64,000 bases of DNA. Origin: Burkholderiales bacterium. Lineage in GTDB: Bacteria; Pseudomonadota; Gammaproteobacteria; Burkholderiales; Burkholderiaceae_C. Location of the stretch: NCBI GenBank assembly GCA_016000265.1, contig JAECRL010000001.1, positions 537,205 through 601,204 of the forward strand, in the 5' to 3' direction. The translations under genes were made by a program, and so were the position numbers. A model generated the notes under the pieces. That model was not told the origin of the DNA. It saw only the letters and a program-made list of their open reading frames with translations, and made no database searches. Positions within the stretch are counted from its first letter, which is position 1, and the number at the start of each line of letters is the position of its first letter. Below are positions 28,428-36,898 of this stretch, one piece after another.

Positions 28428-29879
28428 ATGCAAAACACCGTCGTCGATGCGCCCGCGCGCGCGCTGCGCCAACTCCGTGACCTGCCCGGGCCCCGTCCCT
28501 GGCCGCTGGTGGGCAACACCCTGCAGGTCAGCCTGCACCGAATGCACCAGGACCTGGAGGCCTGGGCGAAGCAGCACGGCCCGTTGATGCGCGTGCACCT
28601 GGGGGGCTTCAAGCTGATGGTGGTGTCGGACGCCGAGCTCATCGGGCAGCTGCTGCGCGAGCGCCCCGAGACCTTCCGCAGGCCCTCGCGCATGCAGGCG
28701 ATCATGCGCGAAATCGGCATCCACGACGGCGTCTTCATGGCCGAAGGCGAGGCCTGGGCGCGCCAGCGGCGCATGGTCATGGCCAGCTTCGCGCCGCATC
28801 AGGTGCGCAGCTACTTCCCCGCTTTGCTGCGGGTCACGCAGCGCCTGCACGCGCGCTGGCTGCGGGCGGCCGACCCGCACCCCATCGACCTGCAAGCCGA
28901 CCTGATGCGCTTCACGGTGGACGCCATCGCGGGCCTGGCCTTCGGCTCCGAGGTCAACACCCTGCAGTCGGACGACGACGTCATCCAGCGCCACCTCGAC
29001 AAGATCTTCCCGGCCATCTGGCGGCGCGCGCACGCGCTGTTTCCTTATTGGCAGCACGTCAAGCTGCCGGCCGACCGGGCGCTGGACGACAGCGTGAAGG
29101 TGGTCAACGCCGCCATCCGGGACTTCATCTCGCAAGGCCGCCAGCGCCTGCAGGACCCCGCTCGGCGCGCCGCCCCGCCCAACCTGCTGGAGGCCATGAT
29201 CGTGGCCGCCGATGAGCCCGACAGCGGCATGACCGACGAGGACGTGGCCGGCAACGTGTTCACCATGCTGCTGGCCGGCGAGGACACCACGGCCACCAGC
29301 CTGTCGTGGATGATCGACCTGCTTTGGCGCCACCCCGGGGCCCTGGCGCGCGCCCGCGAAGAGGTGGACCGCGAGCTGGGTCCGATCTCACAGTGGACGG
29401 TCGACGACCTGGCCGGCCTGCCGTGGCTGGAGGCCTGCATCCACGAGAGCATGCGCCTCAAGCCGGTGGGGCCCTTCAACGTGGTCGAGGCGCTCCGGGA
29501 CACGGTCGTGGCCGACGTGGCCATCCGCAGCGGCACGCCTGTTTTGCTGCTGATGCGCCACGACACCCTGCGCGACGAGGTTTTCCCCGACGCGCATGCT
29601 TTCCGCCCGGAGCGCTGGCTGCCCGAGGGGGCGGAGCTGTCGCCCGCTGGCGCCAAACGGGTGTCCATGCCCTTTGGCAGCGGCCCGCGCATCTGCCCCG
29701 GGCGCTTCCTGGCTTTGCTGGAGATCAAGCTGGCCGCGGCCATGCTGCTGCAGTCCTTCGACATCGCCGCGATCGACACGCCCGATGGCCGCCCGCCCCA
29801 GGAGCACATGGACCTCACCATGGTGCCGGTGGGCCTGCGCATGCGCCTGAGGCGGCGCGAGTCCCTGCGCGCGGCGTGA
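28428..29879 (+). CDS. Cytochrome P450 monooxygenase
   Basis: A 483-residue heme monooxygenase. The heme-binding loop is FGSGPRICPG with Cys423 as axial ligand. The I-helix oxygen-activation motif is AGEDTT (about 283-288), and the K-helix ExxR is ESMR (about 339-342). The N-terminus is soluble-looking and begins a few residues before LPGPRPWPLVGN, with no obvious membrane anchor. There is no fused reductase, so separate electron carriers are needed; none are adjacent. The layout and length resemble the bacterial fatty-acid or alkane hydroxylating P450s, but the substrate cannot be read from the sequence. It is probably regulated by the divergent AraC gene. Confidence 0.92.
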   Translation: MQNTVVDAPARALRQLRDLPGPRPWPLVGNTLQVSLHRMHQDLEAWAKQHGPLMRVHLGGFKLMVVSDAELIGQLLRERPETFRRPSRMQAIMREIGIHDGVFMAEGEAWARQRRMVMASFAPHQVRSYFPALLRVTQRLHARWLRAADPHPIDLQADLMRFTVDAIAGLAFGSEVNTLQSDDDVIQRHLDKIFPAIWRRAHALFPYWQHVKLPADRALDDSVKVVNAAIRDFISQGRQRLQDPARRAAPPNLLEAMIVAADEPDSGMTDEDVAGNVFTMLLAGEDTTATSLSWMIDLLWRHPGALARAREEVDRELGPISQWTVDDLAGLPWLEACIHESMRLKPVGPFNVVEALRDTVVADVAIRSGTPVLLLMRHDTLRDEVFPDAHAFRPERWLPEGAELSPAGAKRVSMPFGSGPRICPGRFLALLEIKLAAAMLLQSFDIAAIDTPDGRPPQEHMDLTMVPVGLRMRLRRRESLRAA

Positions 29880-29973
29880 CCGGGTCGGTGACCACCTGAT
29901 CGCAGGGGGAGGGGTTCCCCGTGCATCTTTTTCGCGTGGCGCTCCGTAGTCCAAGGCATGCCCTGCCTTTTGG

Positions 29974-30750
29974 ATGCGCCCCATGCCACACACCCTGTCT
30001 GCCCCGACCCGCCTGAAGGTCATCGAACTGCAAGACCAGCTGGGTGAGCTGCACACCCCGTGCGGCCTCCTGGACTGGGCGAAGGGCCCCTTGCAGGAGG
30101 TGCTGCCCCACGAGAGCCTGGCGTGCGGGGTTTTCTCCACCCGCTGCGACGGGGTGGTCTTGCGGCGCGTGCTGCAACAGGACTGGCCCGCGGGTTACTT
30201 CGACGCCTTGACCGAGCCCGACGGGCGCTTTCGCAGCCCCGTCATCCGGCGCTGGTCGCAGTCGCAGGCGCCCCAGGTGGTGCGCGCCGACGACACCGAA
30301 CGCTTCGACGACCCGCTGTGGTCCGAGGTCTTTCGTGACATGGGCATGCGCAACATGGCGGCCCATGGCGTGATGGACCTGAACTCGCGCGCCGCCAGTT
30401 ACGTGTGCTTCTCGCGCATGCCCGACGACCGCCTCGACGAGGTCGACACCCTGCTCAAGCTGCTGGCGCCGCACATGGCGCTGGCGCTGCAGCGCGCCTT
30501 GCTGCAACCGGGGGGAGACACGCCCCACGCGCCGCCGTGGCTGCCCAAGCTGAGCCCACGCGAGCGCGTGGTGCTGCATTGGATGTGCCGCGGCAAGACC
30601 AACTGGGAGATCGCGCAGATCTGCCAGCGCAGCGAGCACACGATCAAGAACCAGGTCGAGAGCGTGCGCCAGAAACTGCAGGTGAACAACCGCACCCAGG
30701 CCTGCGCGCTGGCGGCCGACGTCGACCTGCTGATCGACGAGGCGGCGTGA
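29974..30750 (+). CDS. LuxR-family transcriptional regulator
   Basis: A 258-residue regulator whose last 70 residues form a LuxR/GerE helix-turn-helix (LSPRERVVLHWMCRGKTNWEIA, HTIKNQVESVRQKLQVNNRTQA; landmark LSPRERVVLHW). The N-terminal 180 residues look like a GAF/autoinducer-type sensor. They lack an obvious phosphoacceptor pattern, so this is not a typical response regulator. Start choice is uncertain (ATG 29974 or 29983) because no good ribosome-binding site is visible. No luxI-type synthase is nearby. It follows the P450 gene by 94 bases and is convergent with fdsD. Confidence 0.82.
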   Translation: MRPMPHTLSAPTRLKVIELQDQLGELHTPCGLLDWAKGPLQEVLPHESLACGVFSTRCDGVVLRRVLQQDWPAGYFDALTEPDGRFRSPVIRRWSQSQAPQVVRADDTERFDDPLWSEVFRDMGMRNMAAHGVMDLNSRAASYVCFSRMPDDRLDEVDTLLKLLAPHMALALQRALLQPGGDTPHAPPWLPKLSPRERVVLHWMCRGKTNWEIAQICQRSEHTIKNQVESVRQKLQVNNRTQACALAADVDLLIDEAA

Positions 30751-30769
30751 GGGTCCCGTCAGGGGCCCG

Positions 30770-30991
30770 TCAGCGGGCCGCCTCCAGCTGGGCGACGGCC
30801 GCAACGACCAGCGGTCGCAAGCCTGCCGTGCCCCGCGCGTGCACGTGCGCCAGCAGGCTGGCTCGCATGGACGGCGCCCAGAAGCGGCGCAGGTGATCGG
30901 CCACGCCGGCTTCGGCCTCGTGCGCGTCCGGCAGGGCCTCGAAGAATTGCGCGATCTGGTTGGCCATGTCCACGAGTTTGTCGGGGTTCAT
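30770..30991 (-). CDS. fdsD: Formate dehydrogenase subunit delta
   Basis: A small subunit (73 residues, starting MNPDKLVDMANQIAQFFEAL) found with soluble NAD-dependent molybdenum formate dehydrogenases. It is needed for assembly or stability of the complex. ATG 30991 lies just after the fdhD stop with GAGGG upstream; a TTG two codons earlier is less likely. It is the last gene of the fds operon. Confidence 0.9.
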   Translation of the reverse strand: MNPDKLVDMANQIAQFFEALPDAHEAEAGVADHLRRFWAPSMRASLLAHVHARGTAGLRPLVVAAVAQLEAAR

Positions 30992-30993
30992 CT

Positions 30994-31851
30994 TCAAAGG
31001 CCCTCCAGGTTGAATCGCTCGGCGAAGGTGTAGGCCACCAGGCGGTCACCGCGCACGAAACCCGCCAGCGCCAGGTTGTGGGCCTCGGCCCAGTCGCAGG
31101 CCAGCGCCGTCGGCGCCGACACCGCCGCCAGGATGGGCACGCCCGCGCTCACCGCTTTCATCGCCATCTCCACGCTGGCGCGGCTGGTCAGGCACAGCAG
31201 GCCCTCTTGAGCGCTGAGGCCCGCCCGCACGAGGGCGCCGATGACCTTGTCGAGCGCGTTGTGGCGGCCCACGTCCTCGCGCACGATCAGGGCCTCGCCT
31301 TGTGCGCTGCAAAAGGCCGCAGCGTGCGTGGCGCCGGTGCGTTGCTGCAGGGGTTGGCGGGCGTGGAGCTCGGCCATGGCACGGGCCAGCACGGCGGGGG
31401 TCGTTTGAAGCGGGGCCACAGGGGGCAGCTCGCGGTGCACCTGCTGCAGGCCCTCTGCGCCGCACAAGCCGCAGCCGGTGCGCCCGGCCAGCGTGCGCTT
31501 GCGCTCCTTGAGCCGCCACTCGCAGGCCGGCGACACGCTCAGGTGCAGCTCGATGCCGGCGGGCTGGGGCGGCTCGCTCACGCGCACCTCCACCTCCCGC
31601 AACTCGTCGGGCGACGCCAGCAGGCCCTCGCTCAAGCCGAAACCGAGCGCGAAGTCCCCCAGGTCCAGCGGGCTGGCCATCATCACCGTGTGGGCCACGC
31701 CGTTGAACACCAGCGCCACCGGCACCTCGTCGGCGAGCCAGTCGGCGCCTTCCTGCGCCCCGCCCGACAGGCCAAGGCCTGAGGCTTCACGCGGCCAGCG
31801 GCTGACGCGGCGCAGGCGGGCACCTGGCACGGGCAGGTCGGCTGCGCTCAT
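30994..31851 (-). CDS. fdhD: Formate dehydrogenase sulfurtransferase FdhD
   Basis: Transfers sulfur to the molybdenum cofactor of formate dehydrogenase, an essential maturation step. It has 285 residues. The conserved CGLCG motif (the sulfur-carrying cysteine pair) lies about residue 135. A REDVGRHNALDKVIG block and the TSRASVEM segment are family hallmarks. The start ATG at 31851 overlaps the fdsA stop as ATGA, so it is coupled to the enzyme it matures. A frame extending upstream inside fdsA is not the gene. Confidence 0.95.
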   Translation of the reverse strand: MSAADLPVPGARLRRVSRWPREASGLGLSGGAQEGADWLADEVPVALVFNGVAHTVMMASPLDLGDFALGFGLSEGLLASPDELREVEVRVSEPPQPAGIELHLSVSPACEWRLKERKRTLAGRTGCGLCGAEGLQQVHRELPPVAPLQTTPAVLARAMAELHARQPLQQRTGATHAAAFCSAQGEALIVREDVGRHNALDKVIGALVRAGLSAQEGLLCLTSRASVEMAMKAVSAGVPILAAVSAPTALACDWAEAHNLALAGFVRGDRLVAYTFAERFNLEGL

Positions 31852-34748
31852 GGCTTGACGCCCGTGGCCTGGGCCCGGGTGCGGGCCCGCTCCAGCAGGC
31901 CCCGCTGTTCGCGCTCCAAGGCCTGGTGGCGTTGCTGCCAGGGCGAGGGCTGGCTGACGGCCACGACCTGCACCGCCGTCACCTTGTACTCCGGGCAGTT
32001 GGTGGCCCAGTCGGAGGCGTCGGTGGTGACCACGTTGGCGCCCGACTCGGGGAAGTGGAAGGTGGTGTAGACCACGCCGGCCTGCATGCGCTCGCTCAGT
32101 CGGGCGCGCAGCACCGTGCGCCCGGCGCGGCTTTCGATGCCGACCCAATCGCCATCGCTGATGCCGCGTTCCTGCGCGTCATGCGGGTGTATCTCCAGCA
32201 CGTCTTCGCTGTGCCACTGGCTGTTGGCCGTGCGCCGGGTCTGTGCGCCCACGTTGTACTGGCTGAGGATGCGGCCCGTGGTCAGCAGCAGCGGGAATCG
32301 GCGCGTGACCTTTTCCTGGCTGGGCACGTACTGCGTGGGGAAGAAGCGGCCCTTGCCACGCACGAAGTGGCCCACGTGCAAGGTGGCCGTGCCGGCTTCG
32401 TCGGTGTGCTCGTTGCAGGGCCACTGCACGCTGCCCAGGCGATCGATTTTTTCGTGGCTCACGCCGTGGAAGCTGGGCGTGAGCGCGGCGATCTCGGCCA
32501 TCACCTCGGCGGGGTGCTCGTAATGCATGGGGTGACCCAGCGCGTTGGCCAGCTTCACCGTGACCTGCCAGTCGGCCAGGCCCGCCAGCGGCGGCATGAC
32601 CTGGCGCACGCGTGAGATGCGCCGCTCCGCGTTCGTGAAGGTGCCGTCCTTTTCCAGGAAGGACGAGCCGGGCAGGAAGACGTGCGCGTACTGCGCCGTC
32701 TCGTTGAGGAACAGGTCCTGCACCACGACGCACTCCATGGCCGAGAGGGCCGCGGCCACGTGCTGGGTGTCCGGGTCGGACTGCACGATGTCCTCGCCCT
32801 GGCAGTACAGGCCCTTGAAGCCACCGTCGAGCGCGGCCTCGAACATGTTGGGGATGCGCAGGCCCGGCTCGGGGCTCAGCGTGACGCCCCAGGCGGCTTC
32901 GAACTGAGATCGCACCGTGCTGTCGGAGACGTGTCGGTAGCCCGGCAGCTCGTGCGGGAAGCTGCCCATGTCGCAGCTGCCCTGCACGTTGTTCTGCCCG
33001 CGCAAGGGGTTCACGCCCACGCCTTCGCGGCCCACCATGCCGCAGGCCATGGCGAGGTTGGCGATGCCCATGACCATGGTCGAACCCTGCGCGTGCTCGG
33101 TCACGCCCAGGCCGTAGTAAATGGCCGAGTTGGGGCCTTGCGCGTACAGGCGAGCCGCGGCGCGCAGCTCGGCGGCGGGCACGCCGGTGGTGGCCTCGAA
33201 GGCCTCGGGTGAGTTCTCGGGGCGCGAGACGAACTCGCACCAGTGCTGGAAGCTTGGCTCGTCGCAGCGCTCGGCCACGTCCTGCGCGGCCACCAGGCCT
33301 TCGGTGACGACCACGTGCGCCATGGCCGTGATCACGGCCACGTTGGTGCCGGGCTTGAGCGCCAGGTGGTGCTCGGCGCGCACGTGCGGGGAGTCCACCA
33401 GGTCGATGCGGCGCGGGTCGATGACGACCAGCCGGGCGCCTTGTCTCAGGCGCTTTTTCATGCGCGAGGCGAACACCGGGTGCGCGTCCGTGGGGTTGGC
33501 TCCGATCACGACGATGACGTCGGCGTGCTCCACCGACTTGAAGGTTTGCGTGCCCGCCGAGGTGCCGAAGGCCTGGCCCAGCCCGTAGCCGGTGGGCGAA
33601 TGGCACACGCGCGCGCAGGTGTCGACGTTGTTGGTGCCGAAGGCCGCGCGCACCAGCTTCTGGACCAGGTAGGTTTCTTCGTTGGTGCAGCGCGAGGAGG
33701 TGATGCCGCCCACCGCGTCGCGCCCGTGTTGCGCCTGGATGCGTTGGAACTCGGACGCCGCGTGCGCGATGGCCACCTCCCAGCTCACCTCCTGCCAGGG
33801 CTCGTGGATGCTGGCGCGGATCATGGGCGAGGTGATGCGGTCGGCGTGCGTGGCGTAGCCCCAGGCGAAGCGGCCCTTGACGCAGCTGTGGCCCTCGTTG
33901 GCCTGGCCGTCCTTCCAGGGCACCATGCGCACCACGGTGTTGCCCTTCATCTCGGCCTTGAAGCCGCAGCCCACGCCGCAGTAGGCGCAGGTGGTGACGA
34001 CGCTGTGCTCGGGCTGGCCCAGCTCGATGACCGTCTTCTCCTGCAGCGTGGCCGTCGGGCAGGCCTGCACGCAGGCCCCGCAGGACACGCATTCGCTGTC
34101 CATGAAGGGCTGGCCCTGGCCGGGCGAGACGCGCGACGCGAAGCCCCGCCCCGAGATCGTCAGCGCGAAGGTGCCTTGCGTTTCCTCGCACGCCCGCACG
34201 CAGCGGTTGCAGACGATGCACTTGCTGGGGTCGTAGGTGAAGTAGGGGTTGGAGGCGTCGCTCGCTTCCTGGCAGTGGTGGGCGCCGCTGACGCCGGCCA
34301 CCTCCTGCCCGGCGGTGCCGTATCGCACGTTGCGCAGACCGACCGCACCGGCCATGTCCTGCAGCTCGCAATCGCCGTTGGCGCTGCAGGTCAGGCAGTC
34401 CAGCGGGTGGTCCGAGATGTAGAGCTCCATCACGCCCTTGCGCAGCGCCTGGAGCCGGGGCGTTTGCGTGTGCACGACCAGGCCGGCCTCCGCGGGCGTG
34501 GTGCACGAAGCCGGGAAACCCTTGCGACCCTCGATTTCGACCAGGCACAAGCGGCAGGAGCCGAAGGGCTCCAGGCTGTCGGTGGCGCACAGCTTGGGCA
34601 CGCGGATGCCGGCGTCCACCGCGGCCCGCATCAGCGAGGTGCCCTCGGGCACGCTCACCTCCTGCCCGTCGATGCGCAGCGTGACGTGGCGCTCGGACGT
34701 GCGGGCGGGGGTGCCGAAGTCGAGGTCTTGCTTGAAGGCGTCGAGCAT
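31848..34748 (-). CDS. fdsA: NAD-dependent formate dehydrogenase alpha subunit (molybdenum, Fe-S)
   Basis: Catalytic subunit that oxidises formate to CO2. The 966-residue protein has an N-terminal 2Fe-2S domain (about 22-105), a NuoG-like Cys/His region with further Fe-S motifs (ITSKCIVCNRC-type, here CIVCNRCVRAC and CVSCGACVQAC), and then the molybdopterin domain starting with a 4Fe-4S motif (CAYCGVGC). The molybdenum ligand is Cys382 in CARVCHSPTGYGLG, where some homologues carry selenocysteine. The C-terminal MopB-binding domain includes TGRILSQYN. It follows fdsB by ten bases. Electrons pass through fdsB and fdsG to NAD+. Confidence 0.96.
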   Translation of the reverse strand: MLDAFKQDLDFGTPARTSERHVTLRIDGQEVSVPEGTSLMRAAVDAGIRVPKLCATDSLEPFGSCRLCLVEIEGRKGFPASCTTPAEAGLVVHTQTPRLQALRKGVMELYISDHPLDCLTCSANGDCELQDMAGAVGLRNVRYGTAGQEVAGVSGAHHCQEASDASNPYFTYDPSKCIVCNRCVRACEETQGTFALTISGRGFASRVSPGQGQPFMDSECVSCGACVQACPTATLQEKTVIELGQPEHSVVTTCAYCGVGCGFKAEMKGNTVVRMVPWKDGQANEGHSCVKGRFAWGYATHADRITSPMIRASIHEPWQEVSWEVAIAHAASEFQRIQAQHGRDAVGGITSSRCTNEETYLVQKLVRAAFGTNNVDTCARVCHSPTGYGLGQAFGTSAGTQTFKSVEHADVIVVIGANPTDAHPVFASRMKKRLRQGARLVVIDPRRIDLVDSPHVRAEHHLALKPGTNVAVITAMAHVVVTEGLVAAQDVAERCDEPSFQHWCEFVSRPENSPEAFEATTGVPAAELRAAARLYAQGPNSAIYYGLGVTEHAQGSTMVMGIANLAMACGMVGREGVGVNPLRGQNNVQGSCDMGSFPHELPGYRHVSDSTVRSQFEAAWGVTLSPEPGLRIPNMFEAALDGGFKGLYCQGEDIVQSDPDTQHVAAALSAMECVVVQDLFLNETAQYAHVFLPGSSFLEKDGTFTNAERRISRVRQVMPPLAGLADWQVTVKLANALGHPMHYEHPAEVMAEIAALTPSFHGVSHEKIDRLGSVQWPCNEHTDEAGTATLHVGHFVRGKGRFFPTQYVPSQEKVTRRFPLLLTTGRILSQYNVGAQTRRTANSQWHSEDVLEIHPHDAQERGISDGDWVGIESRAGRTVLRARLSERMQAGVVYTTFHFPESGANVVTTDASDWATNCPEYKVTAVQVVAVSQPSPWQQRHQALEREQRGLLERARTRAQATGVKP

Positions 34749-34758
34749 GGTGGGCTCC

Positions 34759-36351
34759 TCAGTCTGGGCCGGGCAGGCCGAAGTCCCGTGGGTGCTGGTT
34801 CAGCGCCGACAGGACGGGGTAGGGCGTCATGCCGCCCATGGCACACAGGCTGCCGTGCTGCATCGTGTCGCACAGCTCGCGCAGCAGTTGGACCTGCTGC
34901 TCGCGCGCCTCACCCTGGCTGAGGCGGATGCGGTCGATGACCTCCACGCCGCGCGTGGCGCCGATGCGGCAGGGCGTGCACTTGCCGCAGCTCTCCAGGG
35001 CGCAAAAGGCCATGGCATGTCGGGCCAGCTGGGCCAGGTTGGCGGTGTCGTCGTGCACCACGATGCCGCCGTGCCCCACGACCAGGCCGAGCTCGGTGTA
35101 GGCCTCGTGGTCCAGCGGCACGTCCCATTGCGAAGCCGGCACGTAGGCGCCGAGCGGCCCACCCACCTGAATGGCCTTGATGGGGCGCCCGCTGCGGGTG
35201 CCGCCGCCAAAGCCTTCGACCAGCTCGCGCAGGGTCACGCCATAGGCCTTCTCGACCAGGCCCCCGCGGCGCACGTTGCCCGCCAGCTGAAAGGGCAGGG
35301 TCCCGCGTGAGCGGCCCACGCCGAAGTCGCGGTAGAAAGCCGCGCCCCGCGCCAGGATGACCGGCACCGACGCCAGCGTGATCACGTTGTGCACCAGGGT
35401 GGGCTGCCCGAACAGGCCGGCGACCGCGGGCAGCGGGGGTTTGGCGCGCACCACGCCACGTTTGCCTTCCAGGCTCTCGAGCATGGCCGTTTCTTCGCCG
35501 CAGACGTAGGAGCCCGCCGCCCGGCGCACCTCGATGTGAAAGGCCCGATCGCTGCCGCAGACGCGGTCTCCCACGAAGCCGGCCTGCTCGGCCAGCTGCA
35601 CGGCCCGCTCCAGCGTGGCCTGCGCGTGCGGGTACTCCGAGCGCACGTAGACGAAGCCTCGCGTGGCGCCCACCGCCAGGGCCGCGATCGCCATGCCCTC
35701 GATCAGCATGAAGGGGTCGCCCTCCAGCGTCATGCGGTCGGAGAAGGTGCCCGAGTCGCCCTCGTCGGCGTTGCAGGCGATGAACTTCTGTGCGCCCTCG
35801 GCCTGCAGCACCGTGCGCCATTTGATGCCCGCCGGGAAGGCCGCGCCGCCGCGGCCGCGCAGGCCCGATGCCAGCACCTCGTCGACCAGGTCTGGCCGCG
35901 TCATCGTGACCGCGCGGCGCAGGCCCACCCAGCCGCCGTGGGATTCGAAATCGCTCAGCGACAGCGGGTCGATCACGCCCATGCGCGCGAAGGTCAGGCG
36001 CTCCTGGCTTGTCAGCCACGGGAGCTGTTCGATCGGGCCCAGGCACAGCGGGTGGTCGACCGGCTGGCCCGCTTGGGCCTGCAGCAGGGCGTCGACCAGG
36101 CCCTCGACGTCGTCGAGCTCGACCGGGCCGAACGCGACCCGCCCTTGCGGCGTGGCCACCTCCACCAGCGGCTCCAGCCAGAACAGGCCGCGCGAGCCGG
36201 TGCGGGTCAACGTCAGGTTCAAGGCCTGGTCCAAGGCTTGGTTCAAGGCCCAAGCCACCTCGTCGGCGCCCACGGCCAAGGCCGCCGCGTCGCGGGGCAC
36301 GAACACCTGCATGCAGGCCCGCGATGCGGGAGATGCGTTCACGGCGCTCAT
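34759..36351 (-). CDS. fdsB: Formate dehydrogenase beta subunit (NuoF-like, FMN, NAD)
   Basis: NADH-forming diaphorase subunit of 530 residues. Residues 1-110 form a thioredoxin-like ferredoxin-type extension, as is usual for FdsB. The NuoF part follows, with the FMN/NAD-binding GLRGRGGAAFPAGIKW, a CNADEGDSGTFSDR block and the C-terminal 4Fe-4S motif ESCGKCTPCR with a later SLCAMGG cysteine. The ATG at 36351 overlaps the fdsG stop (ATGA). An open frame upstream of it lies within fdsG and is not used. Confidence 0.95.
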   Translation of the reverse strand: MSAVNASPASRACMQVFVPRDAAALAVGADEVAWALNQALDQALNLTLTRTGSRGLFWLEPLVEVATPQGRVAFGPVELDDVEGLVDALLQAQAGQPVDHPLCLGPIEQLPWLTSQERLTFARMGVIDPLSLSDFESHGGWVGLRRAVTMTRPDLVDEVLASGLRGRGGAAFPAGIKWRTVLQAEGAQKFIACNADEGDSGTFSDRMTLEGDPFMLIEGMAIAALAVGATRGFVYVRSEYPHAQATLERAVQLAEQAGFVGDRVCGSDRAFHIEVRRAAGSYVCGEETAMLESLEGKRGVVRAKPPLPAVAGLFGQPTLVHNVITLASVPVILARGAAFYRDFGVGRSRGTLPFQLAGNVRRGGLVEKAYGVTLRELVEGFGGGTRSGRPIKAIQVGGPLGAYVPASQWDVPLDHEAYTELGLVVGHGGIVVHDDTANLAQLARHAMAFCALESCGKCTPCRIGATRGVEVIDRIRLSQGEAREQQVQLLRELCDTMQHGSLCAMGGMTPYPVLSALNQHPRDFGLPGPD

Positions 36352-36854
36352 GCCCGCGCCCCCGCCGAGCCCGGCTCGATCAAGCCCACAGACGCCAGCA
36401 CCCGCGCCAGTTTGTCCGGCGTCACGCGGGCGTGCAGGCGGTCGTCCACCTGAATCGCGGGCGACGAGGCGCACAGCCCCAGGCAGTGCACCGACACCAG
36501 CGTCACCGCGCCATCGGGGCGCGTGCCGTGGTCGCCACACGCCAGCAGGCGCTGCGCGTGCGCCATCAAGGCCTCGCCGCCGCAAGCCTGGCAGGCCTCG
36601 GCGCGGCAGACCTGCACCACGTGTCGCCCGGGGGGGGCGCTGCGGAAGTGGTGATAGAAGCTCAGCACCCCGTGGACCTCGGCGCGCGAGAGGTTCATGC
36701 CCTGAGCGATCAGGTCCACGGCCTCGGGCGGCACGAACCCGTGGTGGTCCTGGATGGCGTGCAGCAAAGGCAGGAGGCCGCCGGCCTGCCGGGCGTGAAC
36801 CTGGATCAGCCGCCGGATCTCGGCTTGTTCAGGGAGGTCGGGGGGCTGCGTCAT
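36348..36854 (-). CDS. fdsG: Formate dehydrogenase gamma subunit (NuoE-like, 2Fe-2S)
   Basis: A 168-residue NuoE homologue carrying one 2Fe-2S cluster. Four cysteines are visible in two pairs, CRAEACQAC and CLGLC. The N-terminal helices (LLPLLHAIQDHHGFVPPEAV) match the family. Start ATG 36854 fits the usual length. It lies 44 bases after the OFA transporter gene and overlaps fdsB. Confidence 0.94.
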   Translation of the reverse strand: MTQPPDLPEQAEIRRLIQVHARQAGGLLPLLHAIQDHHGFVPPEAVDLIAQGMNLSRAEVHGVLSFYHHFRSAPPGRHVVQVCRAEACQACGGEALMAHAQRLLACGDHGTRPDGAVTLVSVHCLGLCASSPAIQVDDRLHARVTPDKLARVLASVGLIEPGSAGARA

Positions 36855-36898
36855 GGTGGGGCTCTTGAGTCGGTGCGATGCGGTGCGGTCGGTTGCGC

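Noticed and set aside
28332..28428. Search for a clear AraC operator between the divergent AraC and P450 genes
   Set aside because: No convincing direct repeat or promoter pair could be made out in the short gap, so none is claimed.
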